Source: JBKHYJ01 sp046565505
Lineage (GTDB): Bacteria > Acidobacteriota > Blastocatellia > UBA7656
Direction of reading: 5' to 3'
Length of the DNA: 64,000 nucleotides
NCBI GenBank assembly: GCA_046565505.1
Contig: JBKHYJ010000095.1
Location: 124,001-188,000 of the forward strand
In this document: positions 8,636-17,573 of the stretch, piece after piece
Layout of the letters: each line of letters opens with the position of its first letter
Position numbering within the stretch: the first letter of the stretch is position 1
Notes under the pieces: model-generated
What the model saw: only the letters and a program-made list of their open reading frames with translations
Databases searched by the model: none
Told to the model about the DNA's origin: nothing
Program-made: the position numbers and the translations under genes

Positions 8636-9292
8636 TCAGCGCTCGTCCGGCCCGTCGTCCGCGGTGCGGTCCAGCGTGCCCATGCGCGGCAGCGGCCAGT
8701 AGCGGAACATTGCCTTGCCGTAGATGTACTTCTCGGGCACGAGCCCCCATGAGCGGCTGTCGTTGGAGGCGTCGCGGTTATCGCCCATAACGAAGTAGTA
8801 ATGTGGCTTTACGTACTTCCATTCGGGGCGCACCTGGTTCCAGCGCGCGCGGGCCGCCTGGTTCCGCTCCGGCGCTAAATACGACTCATCTATGGGGATC
8901 CCGTTTATAGTGATGTGGCCGAGCGAGTCCATGTCAATCGATTCGCCCGGCAGCCCGATCACGCGCTTGATGAAAGATTTCGAGGGGTCTTCGGGGTACC
9001 AGAAGACGACGATCTCGCCGCGCTGAATGGCCTCGAAATTATACTTGAATTTGTTGACGAAGATGCGCTCCTCGTTTTCGAGTCGCGGCTGCATGGAAGT
9101 GCCTTCGACCTTCACGGGCTGTACGACGAATACGACTATGAGAATAGCCATCACGGCCGCAAAGATGACGTCGCGCGTGATGGATTTAATCTCGGCCCAG
9201 AGTCCTGTCGTCGATGGGGGTTCTTCAGGGTATATGACTTCTATGTCGGGGTCGTCTTCGGGGGCAATGCCGGGGTAAATTCTCTGCTTCAT
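8636..9292 (-). CDS. lepB: Signal peptidase I, upstream tandem copy
   Basis: 218 residues. The anchor spans about residues 43-61; Ser66 in EGTSMQP and Lys109 in SFIKRVIGLPGE form the dyad, followed by YFVMGDNRDASNDSRSWG. The start at ATG 9292 aligns exactly with the start of the sister gene (MKQ...Y.G...EDDPDI); a GTG four codons upstream is the alternative. Only 17 bp separate it from the second copy, so both are probably cotranscribed. The active-site context here is closer to the family consensus, so this is likely the main housekeeping enzyme. Many secreted proteins in this window would be clients. Confidence 0.95.
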   Translation of the reverse strand: MKQRIYPGIAPEDDPDIEVIYPEEPPSTTGLWAEIKSITRDVIFAAVMAILIVVFVVQPVKVEGTSMQPRLENEERIFVNKFKYNFEAIQRGEIVVFWYPEDPSKSFIKRVIGLPGESIDMDSLGHITINGIPIDESYLAPERNQAARARWNQVRPEWKYVKPHYYFVMGDNRDASNDSRSWGLVPEKYIYGKAMFRYWPLPRMGTLDRTADDGPDER

Positions 9293-9521
9293 ATCGGTGA
9301 TCACTAAAACGTCCGAAGTCCTATAAAAGGTTCAATAAAAAGGTTACGTTTGCACGGGAGCTTTGTCAATAAACAGTGGGCGGTGAGCGGCCTGCCGACG
9401 GTGCAAGCGGCTGGTAGATGAAGGACCCGTCACCTGCCGGCGACAGGAACGTATGCCCCCTGGACTTCTTGCGGCTCTCCGCCTATTTGACATCCGCCCA
9501 CGTGGGGAATAGATATTAGAC

Positions 9522-10397
9522 GTGACGATTCGACCGGAAAGTACCGACCCGTTCAATACCCCTCACGCTTCGAGCTTGCCTTCGCCAGTAATGGGAGCAG
9601 CGGGTCAGGGCGGAAGGCCCGGGGGCGAGCGGCAGGGCCAGTCACCGCCTTTGAAATCGCGCGGGCCCGCGCGCGGGGTGGGCCGCCCGAACGCCCAAGA
9701 GTTGAGGGATGGAGTCTACAAATTCTCGGACCTTTCCGGCTTCAGCCTGCGCGACCGCCTCATGATCCGCGCGGCGGACGTATCCTTTTTCCTGCTAATT
9801 CGCGCCGTCTGCTCTACGCTGCAATGGGAGGTCAGGGGCGGCCATCACCTTGAATCTATCCTGGCGCGCGGCCACCGTGCCATATTCACCTCCTGGCATA
9901 CGTGTATATTCTGCGCGACCTGGTTCTGGCGCGACCGCGGCATAGTCGTCATGTCCAGCCGGAGCCGGGATGCAGAATACACCGGGCGATTCATCAAGCG
10001 ATTCGGATACGGCACCGTGCGCGGCTCGGCGACCCGAGGCGGGAGCCGCGCGCTCGCGGAGATGGCGCAGTGCTTGATGGGCGGAATGCATGCGGGGTTC
10101 ACAATAGATGGGCCTCGCGGCCCCGCCTTCGTAGCCAAGCCGGGCGCGGTGACACTCGCCCGCCACACGGGCCAGGCGATACTGCCTTTCCATATAGCGA
10201 CGCGGCGACACATGGAGCTTCCGAGCTGGGACCGTTTGCAGATACCGCTGCCCTTCACCCGCTCGCTCGTACTCGTGGGCGAGCCTATATACGTTCCTCG
10301 CGACGCAAACGAGCGTGAGGTCGCGTCCAAACAAAGGGAACTGCAAGGCTCGCTTGACCGCATGCGGCAGGAAGCCGACTCCTGGCTCGCGCGGTAG
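9522..10397 (+). CDS. Lysophospholipid acyltransferase family protein (DUF374)
   Basis: 291 residues. After a Pro/Gly-rich N-terminal 60 residues, the domain runs from about residue 80 to the end. It has the SWHTCIF segment (His as in acyltransferase motif I), the MSSRSRDAEYTGRFIKRFG region and TIDGPRGPAFVAKPG, which are characteristic of DUF374 proteins. These are membrane-associated enzymes related to LpxL/PlsC that move acyl chains onto lipids, often lipid A-like ones. The GTG at 9522 gives the longest frame; the ATG at 9591 would drop the low-complexity part, and no strong ribosome site decides. It stands alone; lpxA lies 5.6 kb away on the other strand. Confidence 0.88.
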   Translation: MTIRPESTDPFNTPHASSLPSPVMGAAGQGGRPGGERQGQSPPLKSRGPARGVGRPNAQELRDGVYKFSDLSGFSLRDRLMIRAADVSFFLLIRAVCSTLQWEVRGGHHLESILARGHRAIFTSWHTCIFCATWFWRDRGIVVMSSRSRDAEYTGRFIKRFGYGTVRGSATRGGSRALAEMAQCLMGGMHAGFTIDGPRGPAFVAKPGAVTLARHTGQAILPFHIATRRHMELPSWDRLQIPLPFTRSLVLVGEPIYVPRDANEREVASKQRELQGSLDRMRQEADSWLAR

Positions 10398-10732
10398 TAA
10401 GTGGCGTTCTCGCCTCTTTTTAGCCGAACGTGTGCGCCCCGAATGAGCTCGGAGAATCCCCGCCGGCGGGATGCGTCAGCCCGCTGCTAACATCCTGCCT
10501 TTAAAGGATCACGCCTGCTATTAGTCAAGTTGACAAGGCGGAATCATTCAAGCTGACCGATTCGGTCATCGCCTATGTCAAGTAGGCCGCTTTTATTAAA
10601 GAAAATCAGCTATTTACATCAAGAAAATAGCGGCATAGCGCTTGCCCTAATGGCGTGCGCGTTGGTGACGCGCCCGGCCGCCAATGAGGGTTCTATTATT
10701 TCCAGGCACGCCCCGAGGAAGGTAAAGCAAGG
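10398..10732. other. Intergenic leader before the subtilase gene
   Basis: No gene seen. A TTGACA at 10530-10535 has no convincing -10 box at the right distance. The stretch 10580-10640 is AT-rich and may hold the subtilase promoter. An AAGG-type ribosome site precedes ATG 10733. Confidence 0.4.
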
Positions 10733-12664
10733 ATGAGACAACACTCCCCCATCACAGGCTTGATGATCTGCTTCTCGCTAGTGGTTTCCCTCTGCGCGGG
10801 AACTCCCGTCAGTAATAATGCGAGCGCTCAATCAAGAATCCCGCCCGAGCAGATCACCAAATTATCTTCAGACTTGTTGCAGCAAACATATGTCAGCAGG
10901 GCCGGGGATCGACGGGCTAAGGTAATTCTTCAGCTCGGGGGAAGGCCGTCGCGCCAACTTATCGATTTGCTCGTCCGCAGCGGGGTCCAGGTATCGGCTA
11001 ACTACGATAGCTTTAATTCAAAGGCGCTGGACCTGCCCGTCGGCGTCATCGCGCAGATCGCCAGTTTTCAAGAAGTGTCATACATCTCACCAGACAGAAG
11101 TCTACAGCTTCTCGGTCATATCGAAAATACGACGGGCGCGACCGCCGCGCGATTATTACCGGGCTGTAGCGGACTGGACGGGAAAGACGTCGCCATCGCC
11201 ATAATTGATTCGGGCATCTACAATGACCATCATTCATTCTCAGGCCGAATCGTCGCCAACGTAGACTTCACGGGTGAAAACAAATTGAAGGAAGACCCCT
11301 ACGGCCACGGGACCCACGTGGCCGCGATGGCGGCGGCGAGTCGCCATGTCGCCAATGGCGCATACAGCGGCGTCGCCATCAACTCAAAAATTATCAATCT
11401 AAGGGTTTTGGACTCCCAGGGCGTCGGCAATTCGTCGTCGCTTCTAAGCGCGCTCGATTGGGTGATGAACAACAAGGCGCGGTACAATATCCGCGTCGTT
11501 AACATGAGCCTGGGCACTATGGCCGTCGATTCTTACGTCAACGACCCGCTGTGCCTCGCCGTGCGCCGTCTGGTGGACGCCGGCATAGTCGTAGTGGCCG
11601 CCGCCGGAAACAATGGGAAAGACAGCGCGGGGAATAAGCTTTACGGCGCGATACATTCGCCGGGCATAGAGCCTTCCGCGATCACCGTCGGCGCGGTCAA
11701 CACCTACGGCACGGACGCGCGGGGCGATGACTCGGTAGCCACTTACAGTTCGCGCGGCCCGACGCGTGGCGGCTGGACCGACCCGGCCGGGGCAAGGCAC
11801 TACGATAACCTAATCAAACCTGACCTCGTAGCCCCCGGCAACAGGCTTATCGGAGCAGAGTCAGAAGATAACTCCCTCGTCGCGACTAACCCGGCGCTCG
11901 ACGCGCAGATCAGCAACGACGAGCATCATGAAGAGATGGCCTTGAGCGGCACCTCTATGGCGTCTCCGGTCGTCGCCGGCGCCGCCGCGCTGATGATTCA
12001 GGCCAACCCTAAACTGACGCCCAATCTAGTCAAGGCGATCTTGATGTACACTGCTCAGCCTCTCGCCGGCTTCAACATGTTCGAGCAGGGCGCGGGCGAG
12101 TTGAACCTCGAGGGCGCGATACGACTGGCGAAGCTCGTGCGCACGGACCTGACGAACGCCACGCCGGCGGGCGCGCCCCTTCTGACTTCGGCCGTGCCGC
12201 CGACGCCGCAATCAATCATCGCGGGCCAGGCTGCCGGGTGGTCGCAGGGCATACTGACCAATTACAGCTACGTGACGGGCCTCGACCTCATAACCAAATA
12301 CCAGAAGGTCTATGGCACAGGCATGCTGATAAGCGAGGCTACACCGGTCACAGACGGCCTGCTCAGCATCAACGCGTTGATGGTCTCGGGCGGCATTCAA
12401 ATCGGCGACGGCGTTCTCACCAGCAATGGCATGCTGATCAGCAGCGGCACGCTGTTCGTCGCCAGCGGCATGTTGATATCAAGCGGCATGCTGATAGGTG
12501 AAGGCTCCGTGTTAGCTGACGGGACCGTGCTGTCGGACGGCATGCTGATAAGCGATGGCATGTTGATCTCTAGTGGTATACTGCTCGGAGACGCGCAATT
12601 GCAGGCCATGTCAGCGACGCTCGGCGGAGAAAACACCGCCTCCATGCCGGTTGTGCCCGAGTGA
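10733..12664 (+). CDS. Secreted S8 subtilisin-like peptidase with hexapeptide-repeat tail
   Basis: 643 residues. Signal peptide at 1-33 (ends ASAQS), an inhibitor-I9-like propeptide region to about 125, then the subtilase domain with Asp159 (AIIDSGI), His192 (GHGTHV), the oxyanion Asn in AAGNNG and Ser408 (SGTSMASP). All catalytic residues are present. From residue 500 a tail without Cys follows; residues 560-620 hold ten repeats of six residues of the form G-M-L-I-S-S/D, with a single 7-residue step. Such periodicity suggests a beta-solenoid or adhesive stalk. The enzyme would degrade proteins outside the cell or at its surface. It ends in SMPVVPE with no recognised sorting signal. Confidence 0.94.
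   Translation: MRQHSPITGLMICFSLVVSLCAGTPVSNNASAQSRIPPEQITKLSSDLLQQTYVSRAGDRRAKVILQLGGRPSRQLIDLLVRSGVQVSANYDSFNSKALDLPVGVIAQIASFQEVSYISPDRSLQLLGHIENTTGATAARLLPGCSGLDGKDVAIAIIDSGIYNDHHSFSGRIVANVDFTGENKLKEDPYGHGTHVAAMAAASRHVANGAYSGVAINSKIINLRVLDSQGVGNSSSLLSALDWVMNNKARYNIRVVNMSLGTMAVDSYVNDPLCLAVRRLVDAGIVVVAAAGNNGKDSAGNKLYGAIHSPGIEPSAITVGAVNTYGTDARGDDSVATYSSRGPTRGGWTDPAGARHYDNLIKPDLVAPGNRLIGAESEDNSLVATNPALDAQISNDEHHEEMALSGTSMASPVVAGAAALMIQANPKLTPNLVKAILMYTAQPLAGFNMFEQGAGELNLEGAIRLAKLVRTDLTNATPAGAPLLTSAVPPTPQSIIAGQAAGWSQGILTNYSYVTGLDLITKYQKVYGTGMLISEATPVTDGLLSINALMVSGGIQIGDGVLTSNGMLISSGTLFVASGMLISSGMLIGEGSVLADGTVLSDGMLISDGMLISSGILLGDAQLQAMSATLGGENTASMPVVPE
12410..12592 (+). repeat. Hexapeptide-coding repeat in the subtilase gene
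   Basis: Ten consecutive 18-base units encode G-x-L-x-x-x hexapeptides (for example GMLISS, GMLISD, GTVLSD, GILLGD). Glycine recurs at residues 560, 566, 572, 579, 585, 591, 597, 603, 609 and 615. DNA identity between units is partial, so the array is old or selected at the protein level. Confidence 0.85.
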
Positions 12665-12757
12665 ATCCGGCCCCTCGAATCGCCGTCGGGCTGAAGAGGG
12701 TTACGACTCAAGGGCCGGGCGAGCACTTAAACGACCGGGTAAGTTAGGAGCAAATTG

Positions 12758-13663
12758 ATGTTATCATCGGTATCACAATGCAGTATGGCGGCTGCTTCGC
12801 AGTCGCTTTCATTTGCCGGGCGACCGCTGACCCTGCTGCCTCTCGCCGAGGAGGATGAAGCCGAGACATTGCGGTTTCTGTCCGCGCGCCCGCTCCACAC
12901 GGTCTTCATGGCCGGTTTTATACATGATAACGGGTTGGTAAGCCCATCCAACAGGGGGACGTTTTACGGCGCTCGTAACGAACAGGGCCAGCTCGAAGGC
13001 GTGGCCCTGATAGGCAACGTCACTCTGACGGAGGCCAACAGCGATGCGGCCTTAGCCGCCTTCGCCCGACTCGCCCGGCAGTCTCCGCACACGAACGTCA
13101 TCCTGGGAGAGCAGGAGAAAGTCGAACGATTCTGGGGCCACTTTTCGGAAGACGGGCGAGCCCCGCGCCGCATGCTGCGGCAGCTACTGTTAGAGCAGCG
13201 GTGGCCCATCGAGATGCGCGAATGCGTGAGCGAGTTGCGGCCGGCTACGCTTGACGACTTACCTGCCTTGCTGCCGGTGTACGGGGAGATGGTTTTTGAG
13301 GAAAGAGGCGTGAACCCGATGGAAAGGGACCCGGAGGGGTTCAGCAGCCGGTGGGCGCGCCGCGTGGAGATGGGTCGCGTGTGGGTGTGGATGAAAGGCC
13401 GAAAATTAGTCTTTAACGCCGACGTTATTTGTGATACTACTGATGTCATCTACCTTGAAGGCGTCTACGTCCATCCGCAAGAGCGCGGGAGGGGTTACGG
13501 GCTCAGATGCCTTTCACAGTTGAGCAGCAACCTGCTGAAGCGCACTGGCTCATTATGCCTCCTAGTCAATGAACGTAACCGCGGGGCGCAAGCTCTGTAT
13601 CGGGCGGCCGGCTTTAAGATGCGCGCCTACTACGACTCGATTTACTTGGATCAGAAGAATTGA
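12758..13663 (+). CDS. GNAT family N-acetyltransferase (DUF4081-type N-terminal domain)
   Basis: 301 residues. The N-terminal half (to about 150) resembles the DUF4081 domain; the C-terminal half is a GNAT fold with the acetyl-CoA loop in EGVYVHPQERGRGYG and the final NERNRGAQALYRAAGF beta-bulge motif. It transfers an acetyl group from acetyl-CoA to an amine; the substrate is unknown. AGGAG at 12746-12750 fixes the start at ATG 12758. The next gene begins 32 bp after the stop, so the two are likely cotranscribed. Confidence 0.88.
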   Translation: MLSSVSQCSMAAASQSLSFAGRPLTLLPLAEEDEAETLRFLSARPLHTVFMAGFIHDNGLVSPSNRGTFYGARNEQGQLEGVALIGNVTLTEANSDAALAAFARLARQSPHTNVILGEQEKVERFWGHFSEDGRAPRRMLRQLLLEQRWPIEMRECVSELRPATLDDLPALLPVYGEMVFEERGVNPMERDPEGFSSRWARRVEMGRVWVWMKGRKLVFNADVICDTTDVIYLEGVYVHPQERGRGYGLRCLSQLSSNLLKRTGSLCLLVNERNRGAQALYRAAGFKMRAYYDSIYLDQKN

Positions 13664-13695
13664 CAGCAAGCTCCCTCTGGTTTATGAGGCAGATA

Positions 13696-15753
13696 ATGAG
13701 TAAAGAAAGCAAAAAAAGCCGCGCATATCAAGCGGCGGTAACTATGGCGGGCATAACGGCGTGGGCGGCCTCCGGCTCCTGGATCGCCTACACGTATGAT
13801 CTGCGGGATCAGTTAACGCTCGTCGCGCTGTTGCCTTTGATCGTCGGCGTCGGCATGTTCGCTCACGTATTCCAATTGCCAGTGGGCCTGAAGTTTACGC
13901 AGGAGAAAATCACTTTCACCCTCGCCGACGCGATCGTGCTGCTGGTGGCCTGCTGGAACGGGGTGTTCCCGGCCATCTTCATAGCCGGCATCGAGGGGTT
14001 CACTTCATCGCGACGCAGCGGCCGGCTGCTGTCGAGCAATCTTTTCTCTTCCGCCATCATGTCGCTCGGCGCGGCCTTCGCCTCGTCAGGGCTGGGCGCG
14101 GTATTACGTTACGTTTTCAACGAAGGGTTCAATGGCGGCAAGCACAGTTTCCTGGCGGTCGCGGTGGCGCTGCTTGTCGCCAGCATCATCCAGATTGCCG
14201 CCAACATAGTTCTGCTCTCCACGCTCATCGCGCTGCGGCATGGGAATCCCATCCTGAGCAGTTGGAAAAACTTCCTGTGGTCGGTCCCGCTGTTCCTTCC
14301 GACAAGCGCCGCCGCCAGCGTCATGTACATAGCCTTTCAATACGACCCTCTCGTCACGGCCGTAATCGGCGGCCCCGTGCTGATGGCCATCTATTTCGGG
14401 CACCGCCAGTCTCAAGACAGCGTGCAAAAGCGCATCGCCGTCATGGAGAAAGCGCACCGCGAGACAATAGAGGCGCTCGCCGTCGCCATCAACGCTAAAG
14501 ACGAAGTGACGCACGAGCACGTCCTGCGCGTGCAGATTTACGCGGCGGGCGTCGCGCGCATACTCGGGTGTTCGGAGTTGGAAGTCGAGGCCTTGAGGGC
14601 AGGCGCGCTCCTCCACGACATCGGAAAGATTGCCGTGCCCGATTACATTCTCAACAAACCCGGCAAGCTGACCGCGGCCGAATTCGAGAAGATGAAGCTT
14701 CACACGATCGCGGGCGCGCAGATTTTAAGCCGCGTGGAGTTCCCTTACCCGATTGTTCCCGTTGTGCGCCATCATCATGAGCGGTGGGACGGCAAAGGCT
14801 ACCCGGATGGCCTGGCCGGCGAAGAGATTCCTTTGACCGCGCGCGTCCTGTCCGTCGTAGATTGCTTCGACGCGGTCCGCGAAGACCGCCAGTACCGAAA
14901 GGGCCTCACCCGGGAAGACGCCATAAACCTGATCATGCAAGGCAGCGGCAGTCAGTACGACCCGCGCGTAGTCGGGACCTTCATCGCGCACCTCCCCGAG
15001 TTCGAGGCGGAGATTCAAGCGCAACGTGACGTGCCGATACCTTCATTCGGCATAGAGCCGACGGAACAACTGTCGGAAGCCGCGCGCCTGGTGGCCCCCG
15101 CGGCGGGCCTCGCCGAGGAGATATCTATGGACAAGGGGGGCAAGGCGCGCGTCGGCCACGAAGAAGTGAAGGCGCTTTGTGACCTTGCGCAGGCCGTCAT
15201 AGGCGCGCGGGGCCAGGAGGAGATTCTTACCGCCTTCACGGAGAAACTGAAGTCGGTCGTCGCCTATGACACATGCACGGTCACGCTAATCGCTCCTGAA
15301 ACGGGCGACACGGTGGTAGTGCATGCGGCCGGCAGCAACTCGTCGCTGCTCAGGGGCCGCCGCATGGCTATGGGCGAAGGCGTGACCGGCTGGGTTATCG
15401 CCAACCGCAGGCCGTTCTGCAATACGGACCCGCGGCTGGATTTGCCATCGCAGCTCGCCAGCCAGTTTGAGTCTTACCGCACGCTGGCCGCCTTCCCGCT
15501 GATTAGAGAGAAGCAAAGGTATGGGGCGGTCACTCTGTATTCGTCCGCGCTCGCGGTCTACACCGGAGACCAGCAGAGAATGATGGAAGAGGCCGTATCG
15601 CTACTGGCCGCGGCGCTTTCAAGCAACGCCGAAGCCGCCATACCCGAGCTACGGCCGCAGGTATTCGCCGACCCAGCGCCGCCGCAGCCCAAGGCTTACC
15701 CTGAGCACGCTCCTTTGAGGCTGGCGATGCTGGAATCGGACTTCAAGAACTGA
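13696..15753 (+). CDS. Membrane HD-GYP phosphohydrolase with C-terminal GAF domain
   Basis: 685 residues. About eight hydrophobic segments fill residues 10-245 (a membrane sensor region, MASE-like in layout). An HD-GYP domain follows at about 250-430: HDIGK at 307-311, then HHHERWDGKGYPDG near 356-370. Its GYP motif is intact, so cyclic-di-GMP hydrolysis is likely. Residues about 485-650 form a GAF domain (VAYDTCTVTLIAPETGD..., GEGVTGWVIANRRPF). The order membrane - HD-GYP - GAF is less common than sensor-first layouts. GAGG at 13686-13689 supports ATG 13696; the upstream TTG at 13660 overlaps the GNAT stop and is less likely. A terminator follows at 15817. Confidence 0.93.
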   Translation: MSKESKKSRAYQAAVTMAGITAWAASGSWIAYTYDLRDQLTLVALLPLIVGVGMFAHVFQLPVGLKFTQEKITFTLADAIVLLVACWNGVFPAIFIAGIEGFTSSRRSGRLLSSNLFSSAIMSLGAAFASSGLGAVLRYVFNEGFNGGKHSFLAVAVALLVASIIQIAANIVLLSTLIALRHGNPILSSWKNFLWSVPLFLPTSAAASVMYIAFQYDPLVTAVIGGPVLMAIYFGHRQSQDSVQKRIAVMEKAHRETIEALAVAINAKDEVTHEHVLRVQIYAAGVARILGCSELEVEALRAGALLHDIGKIAVPDYILNKPGKLTAAEFEKMKLHTIAGAQILSRVEFPYPIVPVVRHHHERWDGKGYPDGLAGEEIPLTARVLSVVDCFDAVREDRQYRKGLTREDAINLIMQGSGSQYDPRVVGTFIAHLPEFEAEIQAQRDVPIPSFGIEPTEQLSEAARLVAPAAGLAEEISMDKGGKARVGHEEVKALCDLAQAVIGARGQEEILTAFTEKLKSVVAYDTCTVTLIAPETGDTVVVHAAGSNSSLLRGRRMAMGEGVTGWVIANRRPFCNTDPRLDLPSQLASQFESYRTLAAFPLIREKQRYGAVTLYSSALAVYTGDQQRMMEEAVSLLAAALSSNAEAAIPELRPQVFADPAPPQPKAYPEHAPLRLAMLESDFKN

Positions 15754-15816
15754 TTCGTTTGTTTTGGTCATGGCGAAAACGAGGCTTCTATAAGTCAAGA
15801 AGGTCCTCGTTATTTT

Positions 15817-15872
15817 AAAGCTCCGTCAGCAGCAAGATTGCCCCACGGCCTCGCTCCCGACGGAGCTTTTTT
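15817..15872 (+). terminator. Rho-independent terminator after the HD-GYP gene
   Basis: AAAGCTCCGTC at 15817-15827 pairs with GACGGAGCTTT at 15859-15869, followed by more T to 15872. The long loop (31 bases) is unusual, but stem and T-run are clear. Confidence 0.75.
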
Positions 15873-15998
15873 CATTATGAGGGATAAATAGCGCCGGATT
15901 TCGCCACCGCTGGCTGCGAAGGCGCATGCCACATTAAAGCGTGCGCGACCGGCGCGGAGGGCGTAGCGGTTCTTATGCGGCATGACGGGTAAGCGTGG

Positions 15999-16766
15999 TC
16001 ACTCCCGACAGAATCCTCGCTCGGAGTTGCGCGCGAACTCTACCACATGGTCAACAAGCGGGTGGCCCAGATCAGTCATGCGAGAAAGCGCCTGTTCTAA
16101 CGCAAGCCCGGAACGCAGCAGTATTCGATAAGCCTCTTTCAGCTTTTGTACTTCGCCGGACTTGAATCCCGCGCGCCGCAGCCCTACCAGGTTTAAGCCG
16201 TGAACGCGGCCAGGCGCTCCGTCTATTGTCATGAACGGCAAGCAATCCTGTACTATCTTGGAGTTCCCGCCGATCATCGCGAGGCGGCCGATGCGACAGA
16301 ACTGGTGTACGACCACGCCGCCCGATACGAAGGCTTGATCATCAATCTCGACGTGACCTGCGAGCGCGACGTTGTTGGCGATGATGACATGGTCGCCCAG
16401 GCGGCAGTTATGCGCCACGTGCGCGTAAGCCATGATGAAACAGTCCGACCCGACGCTCGTCGCGGAGCCGGGCCGGGTGCCGCGATGCATGGTCACGCCT
16501 TCGCGTATCGTATTGCGCGCGCCTACGCGGAGGTAGCTTTCACATTCGCTGAACCCCAAGTCTTGCGGCTCGCCTCCGAGCACGGCGCTTTCGTGAACGA
16601 CGTTAGCCGGGCCGAGCGTGGTGTATCGCTTGATGACCGCGTGGGAGCGAATCTCTGTGTCATCGCCTATCGTTGTCGCCTGCTCGATTATCGCGTATGG
16701 CCCGACGGCGACGTTGAGGCCGAGCAGCGCGCCCTCAAGGATGATGGATGTGGAATGAATGCTCAT
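15999..16766 (-). CDS. lpxA: Acyl-ACP--UDP-N-acetylglucosamine O-acyltransferase
   Basis: 255 residues. The N-terminal two thirds are left-handed beta-helix hexapeptide repeats; the catalytic region AYAHVAHNC carries His119 (equivalent to E. coli His125) and His116. It transfers a hydroxyacyl chain to UDP-GlcNAc, the first step of lipid A synthesis, in the cytoplasm. The C-terminal helical domain (KLKEAYRILLRSG) matches the trimer-forming tail. The start at 16766 (MSIHSTSIILEGA) is the family start; an upstream frame to 16790 is not needed. The usual lpxD-fabZ-lpxA-lpxB cluster is absent: lpxA stands alone here. Confidence 0.95.
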   Translation of the reverse strand: MSIHSTSIILEGALLGLNVAVGPYAIIEQATTIGDDTEIRSHAVIKRYTTLGPANVVHESAVLGGEPQDLGFSECESYLRVGARNTIREGVTMHRGTRPGSATSVGSDCFIMAYAHVAHNCRLGDHVIIANNVALAGHVEIDDQAFVSGGVVVHQFCRIGRLAMIGGNSKIVQDCLPFMTIDGAPGRVHGLNLVGLRRAGFKSGEVQKLKEAYRILLRSGLALEQALSRMTDLGHPLVDHVVEFARNSERGFCRE

Positions 16767-16986
16767 GGGTTGTCGAGGCGCACCGGCCAAGACGGACTAC
16801 TATGCCAGCGGGCGAGTTGGAAATCAACGCGCACGTCGTGGCTATTCGCGCGCCTGATCGAGATTCTTAAAGAGGCGTACTCGCGGCCCGCGGCCCGGGT
16901 CGAAACGGGCCTGACTTGCAAGCCGGGCCGGAATGCCGCGCACAGAGCTAGAGTGAAGTTCGCATATGGCGGGCGGGGCAAAGGAG

Positions 16987-17307
16987 CTAAGTCGAGCGGC
17001 CTGTGGTCGCTTTGCCGGGCAACTCTATACCAAGCTGGCGGAGCTTGCGCCTGAACCCTTCCGCCGTGTTGAGCGTGTGAAGAAGTGAGCCGTCTTTCCG
17101 CTTGTAGGATATAATCCCGCCCTGATTCAGACGGGCGACCACCACGGTGTCTCTGGCTGCTTCCACCTGAAATTCGCTCGCTTCAATATTCTCCCCTAAC
17201 AGCTCGGCCATGCTTAAATCAGAAGCCGAGCTGTCGAGCACGAACCTGCCCGGGCAATTACGAATCGGCCTCCAACTCCACCTGTTAATCAAATCGTCGA
17301 AGTTCAT
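16987..17307 (-). CDS. Small conserved hypothetical protein
   Basis: 106 residues, starting MNFDDLINRWSWRPIRNCPGRFVL. The W-x-P-I-x-N-C-P-G-R motif is one I recall in short uncharacterised proteins of several phyla; the single Cys sits in it. The remainder is alpha/beta without membrane segments, including VVVARLNQGGIISYKRKDG and an LNT...GFRRKL end. No function can be given. It is transcribed towards lpxA with a 220-bp gap. Confidence 0.75.
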   Translation of the reverse strand: MNFDDLINRWSWRPIRNCPGRFVLDSSASDLSMAELLGENIEASEFQVEAARDTVVVARLNQGGIISYKRKDGSLLHTLNTAEGFRRKLRQLGIELPGKATTGRST

Positions 17308-17573
17308 ACAGGCCCCTAATCATTCTAACGCATGGCCCGCGCTATATTGCATGCCGGAGTGTATTCGGCTCTCCCGAAAAAGTGGTTTCCCCTCAACCAT
17401 TTTGGGTAAGGCCGCGGGCACGCAAACCAGGCCGGCAGATTTGTATTGCCCTTTTATATCTCTTGTCGTATCTTGTGGTTGCCTGCAACGCCTGCAACGA
17501 TTGCCCCTACCTCGTTGAGAAGACCCCGCAAAAATCGGATGCTTCAGTTCACTTAAAAATTCCAGGAGACAAG

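Noticed and set aside
10530..10552. TTGACA as promoter of the subtilase gene
   Set aside because: No acceptable -10 box at 15-19 bases.
12410..12592. CRISPR or tandem DNA repeat
   Set aside because: The 18-base periodicity is in frame and encodes a protein repeat; DNA units are not identical and there are no spacers.
16763..16981. 72-codon minus-strand frame between lpxA and the small conserved gene
   Set aside because: Arg/Ala-rich, no ribosome site, overlaps the lpxA start.
17382..17573. N-terminal extension of PilT
   Set aside because: Open frame exists, but AGGAG sits before ATG 17574 and the extension does not resemble PilT.
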